From CAVAVT01 sp963592185 (GTDB lineage: Bacteria > Bacillota > Negativicutes > Selenomonadales > Selenomonadaceae): 38,836 nucleotides of DNA. The position numbers and the translations under genes were made by a program. Under the pieces are notes generated by a model, which saw only the letters and a program-made list of their open reading frames with translations, was not told the origin of the DNA and did not search any database. This document shows, piece after piece, positions 23,337-31,233 of the stretch (position 1 is its first letter; each line of letters starts with the position of its first letter). The DNA is taken from assembly GCA_963592185.1 (NCBI GenBank), contig CAVAVT010000012.1:1-38836 (forward strand), given 5' to 3'.

Positions 23337-25310
23337 CTAGAAACGCCAATTTATTCCGCCATTTATAGAAAAACCTCTTCTGTGGCCTAGGCTGTATCCA
23401 AGCTGAAGCTCTACTCCTGGATCTCCGTTGTGGGCCTTGGTCTCCCAGCCCAGCTGAAGAATTGCAGATGCACCCCGGGTGGAAATCTCAGGAAGTCTCA
23501 GATCCTGATAGCTGCCCCTTGCCATGCCGTCAAATTCGTACTCTCCAGCAAGTTCCCAATAATAGGTATCCCTGTTATCCTCAAGATAGTTGTACCGGCC
23601 CCCAAGGCGGAGTCTGTAGCTGTTCACCTGGCTGAAGTCGTACTGGTCTCCAGTGCTGAGGCAGGTACTTGCCTTGCTGGTTACACCCCAAAGGAATCTT
23701 CCATAGTAGTCAAAACTTCGTCCGGGCTTCATTTCAACCTTACGCCCAATGGAATAATGTCCCCCTACATACAGGGAATTTGTACTAAAGCTTGTTCCTA
23801 CGCGCTCGCCTTCCACAATCATAGAATTACTGTTAAATCCTATTTTCAGTTTTCCGAGACGTAAAGCCCCTTCCTGGTAGCTGCCATTTGGCTTTTCACC
23901 ACGGGCAAGATAACCGATGCCGTAGAATGTCTGCTTGCCATGGCCGTTTACATTGTTGGTGAAATACAACTCGTGGGAAGAATCACCATACTCGATAAAG
24001 GGAGCCAGAAGCTGTTTGTAGCCGGGACGTTCCTTCTCCTCAAGATATCTTGATGTGCCAAGGACCATGCAGGTACTGTCAAGGTCAATGTCCAATGAAT
24101 CAGGCTTAAAGCTCTGGTTGCTGTGTTTCATTGCGAAGAACGCCTCCGGTTCTCCCATATTTCTTGCCGCTGCAATTGCCGCCTGACTACTTCCAACCTC
24201 GGTAAGAAGATCCGCCTGCTGATTGGGCAGCAGTGGAAGTCTGTTGGCCAAAATCACCTTTGTCTGTGGATTGACGGTTTTGCCCGTTACCTTGAGCTGG
24301 AGCAGATTTTTCCTGGGCATACCCATGTAATAGGTATAGGTAGCTGAAATATTGGACATGGTCTTACTGTAGTTAGTTTTGGAGTCTGCATAAATCTCTT
24401 CCGGGGTACGTAAAAGATTTATATAGTCATTGGGGTGCAGCACTGTGCCGCCCCCTACATGTGCAGACACCGCCGTGGTGGTGATGGAGGATATATCATA
24501 TTTACCAATAAGAATATTGCTGCCGCTCCTTACTGAGTTTGGCAGGTAAAAATTTATGTTGCTGAAGCCAGAAATACTGCCCACATTCTGATTTTCAACG
24601 TATACATTCAATACATTGTTCTTACCGTTGATTGCGGTATAAGTGCAATCTGTGATTTCAGATGTGTCGGGGCCTATGTGGTTGTGGTAGTCCACCACAG
24701 CTGCGCCGCATATCTCTGCCTCATCATAGTCGCCATTGCCATAAATATTTATTTTGTTGCCAGTAACCCTGTTTTCCGCATCATCAGCAACAGTGGTTTC
24801 ACCACCTACCACAACGCCGTTCAGTTTTCCGCCAAAAATATTAATAGTGTTATTGGCAACATTTCCTAACGAGGCATGACCAGCCACAATATTCCCCTGA
24901 ACATCTTTGCCGTCAAGGGTATTTATTACCAGTCTGCTGGATATGCCGGCAGAAGACTCTTCCACAAAGCTCCAGCCATAACCTCCTCCAGTTACATTGA
25001 TGACATTTCCGCCAACGTAGTCCGCCAAAGGGTCATCATTGTATCCTCCGTACAGAAACACCTCAGCCTTGCTGGAATCGCTGATATTTATAGAGCCGCT
25101 GGTATTCTGACTTCCGTACCCGACCATTACAGTGCCTCCATTACCAGCAAAATTAACAGTCCGGTTCTCATCAGTTTGGCCCACCACTTTTATTATTTTA
25201 ATGTTGCTATAATCTATAACCTTATCCGCATATGCCACATCCATCCCATATGGCTGCACAGCAGCAGCCATAATGAAAAAAAGCACCTTTGACCTTAATG
25301 ATGGTCTCAT
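23337..25310 (-). CDS. Autotransporter with beta-solenoid-like passenger
   Basis: A 657-residue type V secretion protein. Residues 1-28 form a signal peptide ending V-A-Y-A before D-K. The passenger (about 29-400) contains recurring strand-turn units such as N-x-I-N-I-F-G-G and N-K-I-N-I-Y-G-N, as expected for a right-handed beta-helix. The last ~250 residues look like an outer-membrane beta-barrel, with alternating aromatic strands and the terminal motif G-I-N-W-R-F, ending in phenylalanine as barrel proteins do. The passenger is short for the family. It lies between the leader-peptide genes of the export island; GAGGGGAA precedes the ATG. An intrinsic terminator 44 bases upstream may limit its expression. 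Ligand or activity unknown. Confidence 0.85.
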   Translation of the reverse strand: MRPSLRSKVLFFIMAAAVQPYGMDVAYADKVIDYSNIKIIKVVGQTDENRTVNFAGNGGTVMVGYGSQNTSGSINISDSSKAEVFLYGGYNDDPLADYVGGNVINVTGGGYGWSFVEESSAGISSRLVINTLDGKDVQGNIVAGHASLGNVANNTINIFGGKLNGVVVGGETTVADDAENRVTGNKINIYGNGDYDEAEICGAAVVDYHNHIGPDTSEITDCTYTAINGKNNVLNVYVENQNVGSISGFSNINFYLPNSVRSGSNILIGKYDISSITTTAVSAHVGGGTVLHPNDYINLLRTPEEIYADSKTNYSKTMSNISATYTYYMGMPRKNLLQLKVTGKTVNPQTKVILANRLPLLPNQQADLLTEVGSSQAAIAAARNMGEPEAFFAMKHSNQSFKPDSLDIDLDSTCMVLGTSRYLEEKERPGYKQLLAPFIEYGDSSHELYFTNNVNGHGKQTFYGIGYLARGEKPNGSYQEGALRLGKLKIGFNSNSMIVEGERVGTSFSTNSLYVGGHYSIGRKVEMKPGRSFDYYGRFLWGVTSKASTCLSTGDQYDFSQVNSYRLRLGGRYNYLEDNRDTYYWELAGEYEFDGMARGSYQDLRLPEISTRGASAILQLGWETKAHNGDPGVELQLGYSLGHRRGFSINGGINWRF

Positions 25311-25353
25311 TTCCCCTCACCTGCTTTCTACTAAGCAGAAACCTCTCTTACAT

Positions 25354-25390
25354 AAAAAACATCCAAACCACATTGTGTGCGATTCGGATG
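25354..25390 (-). terminator. Terminator or attenuator between the 64-residue peptide and the autotransporter
   Basis: On the minus strand a 13-bp stem including G-T pairs (25390-25378 with 25372-25360) with a 5-base loop, followed directly by TTTTTT (25359-25354). It would separate the peptide transcript from the autotransporter gene, allowing high peptide expression with limited readthrough. Confidence 0.75.
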
Positions 25391-25403
25391 CTCTGCTTAA
25401 AAA

Positions 25404-25598
25404 TCACTTCTGTTCAAGTTTGAACTCATCTGTCCCCAGCGGCATTTGCGGATTGCCTGCTGCAACAACTTCATCCAGCATGGAATCCTCGATTTTCTCA
25501 CGGCCGCTATGCCTTGCTGCGTATCTCATCATCAGGCTGGCTTTCAAGCTCTCCCTTACCTTTGAAGCTCCGCTAAAATCAAATCTCATATCGCTCAT
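25404..25598 (-). CDS. Small leader-like peptide (64 residues) of the export island
   Basis: A 64-residue protein with GGAG eight bases before the ATG at 25598. The N-terminal ~45 residues look helical and basic. They end in M-L-D-E-V-V-A-A-G, which lines up with L-D-K-V-V-G-G of peptide B but has Ala-Ala at the place of Gly-Gly. If cut there, a 17-residue acidic, Pro/Gly-containing tail would be released. It could be an exported peptide with a variant cleavage site, or a non-cleaved partner. It has its own candidate promoter (TGTAAT-N16-CGTATAA) and its own terminator. I do not recognise the family. Confidence 0.75.
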   Translation of the reverse strand: MSDMRFDFSGASKVRESLKASLMMRYAARHSGREKIEDSMLDEVVAAGNPQMPLGTDEFKLEQK

Positions 25599-25660
25599 TT
25601 TTTATTCTCCTCTCATTGCTAAATGTCTATATATCGATTTATTAATTCCTTCTTTTGATA

Positions 25661-25690
25661 CTTATACGCCTTCAGCAATGAAATATTACA
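25661..25690 (-). promoter_or_regulatory. Candidate ECF-type promoter of the 64-residue peptide gene
   Basis: On the minus strand, TGTAAT (25690-25685), 16 bases, then CGTATAAG (25668-25661), matching the element ahead of peptide B in 13 fixed positions and in spacing. Transcription would start near 25654, about 57 bases before the ATG. The surrounding 120 bases are otherwise very AT-rich. Confidence 0.6.
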
Positions 25691-25695
25691 TAAAA

Positions 25696-25720
25696 AATAA
25701 AATTATTTTTAAATTTTATT
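25696..25720 (-). terminator. Weak AT-only hairpin at the end of the sigma factor gene
   Basis: AATAAAATT and AATTTTATT form a perfect 9-bp but A-T-only stem with a 7-base loop, followed by TTTT on the minus strand. It overlaps the sigma factor stop codon. Low stability makes it at best a partial terminator. Confidence 0.35.
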
Positions 25721-26366
25721 AGATATTCATGGTATACCCCTGTGCCTCAAGAATATTCCTGAGCTTGCTCAAGGCACGGTGAAGCACCACTCCTACATTG
25801 TTGGCATTCATATCCAGCATCTCGGCAATTTCCTTGTTGCTGACACCGGCAAAATATTTCATGGAAACAATTTTCTGCTCCCTTTCCGGAAGCTCCTCAA
25901 TAGCCCGAAGGAGGTACTTGTCCCCCTCATCGGACACCATCTGCTGCTCAGGAGTATTCCTGGTGTCCGCCGGGTTGAAGAAATCCTCCCAGGTAGCTTC
26001 TTTCAGGGACTTCTGCTTCCTGAAAATATTGTTCATTTCATTTATGGCTATACGGAACAGCCAGGTGGAAAAGGCTCCCCTGGTGCTGTCATAGTCATCC
26101 AGCCGGGTAAATACCTTTTCAAAAGTTACACTGATAACATCATCCGCCTGGTCGCTGTTTTTCAGCTTGCCAAAGATGTAGCTGTATACCCTTGGGAAAA
26201 AGTAGTCATACAGCTCACCGAAGGCATCCTGCTCTGTTTTTGCACGTTCCGCCAGCTCGTTATAATAGGCGACTTTCTTTTCCGCCATTTTTTCTTTCAA
26301 ATCTTCCACTGGTATGTCTCCAATCTCATGCCAGCTGGCGTCTTGCCAGACCTGCAAATATACCAT
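25719..26366 (-). CDS. ECF-type RNA polymerase sigma factor
   Basis: A 215-residue extracytoplasmic-function sigma factor. Region 2 (about residues 48-115) contains A-F-G-E-L-Y-D-Y-F-F-P-R-V-Y and D-Q-A-D-D-V-I-S-V-T-F-E-K-V; region 4 (about 145-205) contains L-P-E-R-E-Q-K-I-V and the helix-turn-helix S-N-K-E-I-A-E-M-L. The 5' end overlaps the ABC2 gene by 41 bases; GGA lies six bases before the ATG at 26366, though an ATG at 26288 (residue 27) would also give a full ECF protein. No anti-sigma gene is adjacent. Position between exporter and peptide genes suggests it drives the island, possibly through the twin TGTAAT-N16-CGTATAA elements (inference). Confidence 0.9.
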   Translation of the reverse strand: MVYLQVWQDASWHEIGDIPVEDLKEKMAEKKVAYYNELAERAKTEQDAFGELYDYFFPRVYSYIFGKLKNSDQADDVISVTFEKVFTRLDDYDSTRGAFSTWLFRIAINEMNNIFRKQKSLKEATWEDFFNPADTRNTPEQQMVSDEGDKYLLRAIEELPEREQKIVSMKYFAGVSNKEIAEMLDMNANNVGVVLHRALSKLRNILEAQGYTMNI

Positions 26367-29022
26367 TCAATTCCATCAGCTCGTCAAAGGTTCCTTCCTC
26401 TGCCACAACGCCATTATCTATAAGTATGATACGGTCAACATTCCTGATGGTACTGAGACGGTGTGCCACAACAATTCGAGTTGCCTTCATTCTGCTGAGG
26501 CTGTCCGTCACAATGCTCTGAGTTCTATTATCCAATGCAGAGGTGGCTTCGTCAAGCATAACAATTGCGGGGTCTCCCACAAGTGCTCTGGCTATGAGGA
26601 TACGCTGCCTCTGTCCGCCGGAAATATTGCTGCTACCCTCACTGATGATGGTGTGCATTCCCATTGGCATCTCTTCGATGTCCTCAGCAATGCCAACCAG
26701 ACGGGCTGCATTCCAGGCATCGTCAATGGTCAGCGGCGTGGTTCCTACAATATTGCTGAAAATATCTCCTGTCATGAGCTGGCCGTTCTGCAGCACAACT
26801 CCAAGCTGGCTTCGTACCGAGGACAGATTCAGTTCCTGCAGATCCTGTCCATCATAGTAAATACCGCCCTTCTTGGGCTTTTCCATGCCGAGAAGAAGTC
26901 TCAGCAGTGTGGATTTGCCAGAGCCGGAGCGGCCTACAATCGCCACATACTCACCAGGCTTGATATTCAGGTTGATATCCTTCAATACCTCCGGAAGGTC
27001 CGGACCATAGCTGAAGGCAAGATGCTCCATCTTTATTGCGCCGTTCAGCACATCTGCATCAATTTTATCATCAGTAACCTCTGGAACCTCGTCAAGTATT
27101 GGACGGAGATTTTCAATATGAGGCTTAATGGTAAAGAATTTTGCCACCAGCGGAATAATTCCGGTGATGGTTCCGTTGAAGCTTACAAAGGCTGACTGGA
27201 ATGCCAGGAACTGTGGATAGCTCATGTTGTGAACCACCTGTCCTGTGGCTGTCACCTCTGTCATGCCGTACATGGCTGTGTAGTAAAGGAGCATACTCAA
27301 AATAAAGGGCTGTATTGCGCCGATTATTCCATTGTAGTTCCCCTGCCAGCGAAGCTTCATGTTCCATTTCCATTCCTCACCGAAAATCTTGGACCAGCGG
27401 TAAAATGCCTGTGTTTCAGCACCGTGAACACGGAACTTTGCAAGGCCGTTGAAAATCTGCTGCACAAGTCCTGCGGTTTTGTTGGAAGCCTGCAGAAGCT
27501 CCCTTTGGAAATGGATAACCCTGCGGTATACAAAGATTACCACAAGGATGTATAAAGCCCATACTATCAGCGCCTCAAGAGTAAGTTTCCAGCTGTACCA
27601 CAGCATTAGTCCGATACTCCAGAAGGAGAATATCAGATTGAATACCTGGGTTACAAATTCTCCGGAAACAAGCTCCTTTATTGACTCAATTCCATTGATT
27701 CTCTGCAGCAGCTCGCCGGATTCAAACCGTCTGAAAAAATTTGCCGGGAGCCTTAAAAGTCTTCCCCAAATGGCCGCCTCCACATACATATCCAAATGAT
27801 TGGTTATGCGTAGAGTTGCTATGGCTCTTACCAGTCCCAGTGCAGCACTGGTAAAGCCAGCTACCATCATTATCTGGGTTACAGCTGCCAATCCTACGAA
27901 ATCCCTTATGGGGATAATATCGCTGAATATTGTTTCTGTAATGATTGGTGATGCCAGAGGGATAAATCCAGCCACAAGGCTGCAGGCGATAATGGTCTTA
28001 TAATCCCTTTTCCAGCAATGCTTGAACATGAACCTTGCCAAATCGCCGATGGTCAGCTTCCTTGAGGGGAATCCGCCATAGCACTGGAAGGCATCCTTAT
28101 CTATAGTGGCTGCCACCACTTCGTCTATCAATGTACCCTCCTGATTGTCCAGGCTGTACATCTTGTAGCTGTTTTCAGTTTCCGGAATCAGGGCTACAAG
28201 GCTTTTGTCCTCCCCTGCATATCCTATCATTACACCGACATCATGCTTATACCAGCCGTCCTCCAGCTTCACCAGGCGCATGTTCATATTGCCCTTTTGG
28301 ATAAGACGCTTAATAAGACCTGCCTGGTCCAGGCGCTTTGCCAGATGAGCGCTGAGGTTAATATTGTCAGTGGGCATGTCCAAAGCTTTCGCTACCATGC
28401 ACACCACGTAGGTTATTTTTCCTTGAGATACGTTGTCATCCTCCACAGGCTCCATAATGTCCCGCTGAAGAAGGTTATTTATGGAAGCATCCAGAAGCTT
28501 TTGTTCATTGTGCTCACGGCCTGTAACACGCTTAGCCTTGGCACTGCCCAGCTCGCTGAAATAGCCTCTTATCTCACCGGCAATAATGAGACGGTGTCTC
28601 GTCCAGAAATCAAAGAGATCCTCCGGCTCCATGCTGCCGATGCGTTCATCGATATCCTGCCAGTAAGCTCTCTGGCCCCTGTTATCCGCAATTTTTTTCT
28701 TGATAAAGGGAAGATTCATTAGGCTCTTGTACCACTTCTGCAGACACTCGGCAATTTCCGGCTCTGTCATTGTATCAGTGGTAATTTCGCATATTTCGGA
28801 ATCCTCCAGAGCATAGAGAACCACATCCAAATCCGCCGCTTCCATTGGGAAAATGGTTTCATTCTTCTGTATTTCCATGAGGAAAAAGGATTTGTCCCCT
28901 GCTGTGCTCTTGATGTAGACCTCTATTCTTCCCTTTTTCACCCCAACCATGTAACTGGTGGCTTTGGAAAGCTGTACTCTTTCACCGGGGTACATGCTTA
29001 TGGCTTTGCTGTTTTCAAACAT
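26326..29022 (-). CDS. NHLM-type bacteriocin ABC transporter, ATP-binding/permease (ABC2, no peptidase)
   Basis: An 898-residue fused ABC exporter. The N-terminal ~330 residues form an accessory region without a C39 peptidase, as in the second transporter of NHLM-type natural-product clusters. The membrane domain (about 345-620) is followed by an ATPase with Walker A G-R-S-G-S-G-K-S-T, signature I-S-G-G-Q-R-Q-R, Walker B V-M-L-D-E-A-T-S-A-L-D and H-loop A-H-R-L-S. The start codon overlaps the stop of the C39 transporter (TAATG), so the two are translationally coupled and probably form a heteromeric exporter or work in sequence in the inner membrane. Usual for the family is a partner with the peptidase, which is present here. 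Confidence 0.92.
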   Translation of the reverse strand: MFENSKAISMYPGERVQLSKATSYMVGVKKGRIEVYIKSTAGDKSFFLMEIQKNETIFPMEAADLDVVLYALEDSEICEITTDTMTEPEIAECLQKWYKSLMNLPFIKKKIADNRGQRAYWQDIDERIGSMEPEDLFDFWTRHRLIIAGEIRGYFSELGSAKAKRVTGREHNEQKLLDASINNLLQRDIMEPVEDDNVSQGKITYVVCMVAKALDMPTDNINLSAHLAKRLDQAGLIKRLIQKGNMNMRLVKLEDGWYKHDVGVMIGYAGEDKSLVALIPETENSYKMYSLDNQEGTLIDEVVAATIDKDAFQCYGGFPSRKLTIGDLARFMFKHCWKRDYKTIIACSLVAGFIPLASPIITETIFSDIIPIRDFVGLAAVTQIMMVAGFTSAALGLVRAIATLRITNHLDMYVEAAIWGRLLRLPANFFRRFESGELLQRINGIESIKELVSGEFVTQVFNLIFSFWSIGLMLWYSWKLTLEALIVWALYILVVIFVYRRVIHFQRELLQASNKTAGLVQQIFNGLAKFRVHGAETQAFYRWSKIFGEEWKWNMKLRWQGNYNGIIGAIQPFILSMLLYYTAMYGMTEVTATGQVVHNMSYPQFLAFQSAFVSFNGTITGIIPLVAKFFTIKPHIENLRPILDEVPEVTDDKIDADVLNGAIKMEHLAFSYGPDLPEVLKDINLNIKPGEYVAIVGRSGSGKSTLLRLLLGMEKPKKGGIYYDGQDLQELNLSSVRSQLGVVLQNGQLMTGDIFSNIVGTTPLTIDDAWNAARLVGIAEDIEEMPMGMHTIISEGSSNISGGQRQRILIARALVGDPAIVMLDEATSALDNRTQSIVTDSLSRMKATRIVVAHRLSTIRNVDRIILIDNGVVAEEGTFDELMELNGIFAGLARRQLA

Positions 29023-31229
29023 TATACCCCTCCAAGTGTTTCAGAATTCTTGACTTCCTTCTGCTGCTCCATAATCAGCCTGTAGTATGGACCTTTTGCC
29101 TCCATGAGCTGAGTATGTCTGCCACGCTCCACAATATGACCCTTTTCAAGGACGATAATCTCATCACAGTCCCTGATGGTGCTGAGTCTGTGGGCAATAA
29201 CCATGCAGGCACAGCCCCTGCGGCGGATATTTCTCATAATATCCTCCTCAGTAAGAGGGTCCAACGCAGAAGTTGCCTCGTCCAGTACCAGAAATGAAGG
29301 ATTGCCTGCCAAAGCTCTGGCAATCTCCAGACGCTGGCGCTGTCCGCCGCTGAAGTTGCGGCCGCCTTCGTCAACCATTGCATTGTAGGAGCCGTTCAGC
29401 TTCAATATGTCGTCATGAATACATGCATCCTTTGCCGCAGCCATAATATCTTCCTGGCTGATGGTTGGATCAAACATGCTTATATTTTCCCTTACGGTTC
29501 CACTCATCTGGAAAACTTCCTGATCAACGGAGGATACGGAGTTGATGATTACACTTCTTGGAATTTCCCTTCTGGGATGTCCGTCAAAAAGCACTTCACC
29601 GCCCCACTGCTCGTAAAGACCTGTTACTACCTTGCCCAAAGTGGACTTTCCGCTTCCGGATGTTCCTACCACAGCCACCCAGCGGCCTGGCTCAATAACC
29701 ATGTTGATATTCTCCAAAAGTGGTGCTTCCAGTGAGCTGTAGCCAAAGGATATATCCCTAAGCTCCATTCTGCCTGTAAGGGATGAAGCCTCAAACTCCG
29801 GCTCCTCCTCCGGGTAGTTCAGGCTGTCGATTTTGTAACGCTGCACATCGTTCAGTCGCTGCATCTGCATTTCTGTGGACTGCAAGGTCTGTCCCAGCGC
29901 CACCATGTTGTTGAACGGTGCCTGGAAATTGCCCATAAGGCTCTGGAATGCCATAAATGTACCGGCTGTCATTAAGCCTTCCATAATGGAAAATCCGCCT
30001 ATGGTCATAATAAGGGCTCCATTTACTCCGCTTAAGAGCATTGGAAGCATACTGGTGGTCTGGCTCAGCAGTGCAATGTGCTGGCTTGTGGACAGCACCT
30101 TTGCATGATAGCCGGTAACCTTATAAAAGAAATCCGCCTCGTTGCCGTTTGCCTTGATGGTTTCAATCATCTGAATTCCGTTCATGGAATTACCATAGGC
30201 CTTGGCAGCCTCCTGCTGAAGTCTCATGGAGAGATCTGTCAGCCTGCGCCTCAAATAGAGGAACACGCCTAAATCCACAAGGCTGAAGCACACGCCGATA
30301 ACCGTCAGAGACGGGCTGTACTCAAACAGCAGCAGCAGGAAGAATATTGCGGTGAGAAAATCCAGCAGACAGGTTGCTGCCTGATTGCTCAGTACCGCAG
30401 CTATTGATTCTGTAAAAGCAGCACGGGATGCAATTTCTCCTGAAAAGCGCTGCTGGAAAAACTCCATTGGAAGTCTTAAAAGATGCCAGAAAAAACTTCC
30501 GGAATCCGCCAAGGTGATTTTTTGCTGCCACCTTGTAAGACACCAAGACCTCAAGAAACTCAGTATACCGCTTAGGATAAAACACAGGGTCATGGCAATC
30601 ATCAAGGTAGTCATCCAGTCCTTGTGCTTTCCAGTAAGAATGTCATCCAGGAATATCTGGCTCATTACCGGAGATGCCAGCTGGCAGATAAGCATACATA
30701 CGCCGATTAATATTACAAAAAGCGCCGCCCATTTATCCTTCCAGAGCTTTGCTTTTATGTCCTTTACAACGCTGTAGCGATGTCCCATTTTTACAAAGTC
30801 AGGACCGGGACGGACTTCCAGCGCAATTCCTGTATAGGATCCTTTAAAGTCCTTCCAGGTTACAGTTCTGCGGCCCACACCGGGGTCGTTCAGGTATACG
30901 GTGTCTCCCCTTATACCCTCAAGTACCACAAAATGGTTGAATTCCCAATGGATAATCAAGGGAAAGTCCTCTCCCCTGAGGTCATCCGCCATAACCCGAT
31001 AGCCGGCTGCCTCGCAGCCCAGCTTTCTGGCTGCACGAAGCACATTGCTTGCCTTGGAGCCGTCACGGTTTACACCGCATTCCTTACGGAGCTGTTCCAG
31101 GGGAAGCCACAGGCCGTAGTGGGCAAGAACCATGGCAAGGCTCGCCGCACCACACTCAGTTGCCTCCATCTGAAGTACCACAGGAACCTTGACGCGGGGA
31201 CTGTCTTTTCTTACTTCTGTTTCTTCCAT
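29022..31229 (-). CDS. NHLM-type C39 peptidase ABC transporter (ABC1)
   Basis: A 735-residue peptidase-containing ABC transporter. The cytoplasmic C39 domain (residues 12-135) has oxyanion Gln20, catalytic Cys26 in T-E-C-G-A-A-S, His99 in F-N-H-F-V-V-L and Asp115 in N-D-P-G, so all active-site residues are kept. The membrane domain (about 160-450) precedes an ATPase with G-T-S-G-S-G-K-S-T, F-S-G-G-Q-R-Q-R and L-V-L-D-E-A-T-S-A-L-D. Such enzymes cut after double-glycine leaders during export. Leader peptides A and B in the same island are fitting substrates. It starts four bases after the HlyD stop and is coupled to ABC2. Confidence 0.95.
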   Translation of the reverse strand: MEETEVRKDSPRVKVPVVLQMEATECGAASLAMVLAHYGLWLPLEQLRKECGVNRDGSKASNVLRAARKLGCEAAGYRVMADDLRGEDFPLIIHWEFNHFVVLEGIRGDTVYLNDPGVGRRTVTWKDFKGSYTGIALEVRPGPDFVKMGHRYSVVKDIKAKLWKDKWAALFVILIGVCMLICQLASPVMSQIFLDDILTGKHKDWMTTLMIAMTLCFILSGILSFLRSWCLTRWQQKITLADSGSFFWHLLRLPMEFFQQRFSGEIASRAAFTESIAAVLSNQAATCLLDFLTAIFFLLLLFEYSPSLTVIGVCFSLVDLGVFLYLRRRLTDLSMRLQQEAAKAYGNSMNGIQMIETIKANGNEADFFYKVTGYHAKVLSTSQHIALLSQTTSMLPMLLSGVNGALIMTIGGFSIMEGLMTAGTFMAFQSLMGNFQAPFNNMVALGQTLQSTEMQMQRLNDVQRYKIDSLNYPEEEPEFEASSLTGRMELRDISFGYSSLEAPLLENINMVIEPGRWVAVVGTSGSGKSTLGKVVTGLYEQWGGEVLFDGHPRREIPRSVIINSVSSVDQEVFQMSGTVRENISMFDPTISQEDIMAAAKDACIHDDILKLNGSYNAMVDEGGRNFSGGQRQRLEIARALAGNPSFLVLDEATSALDPLTEEDIMRNIRRRGCACMVIAHRLSTIRDCDEIIVLEKGHIVERGRHTQLMEAKGPYYRLIMEQQKEVKNSETLGGV

Positions 31230-31233
31230 TACG

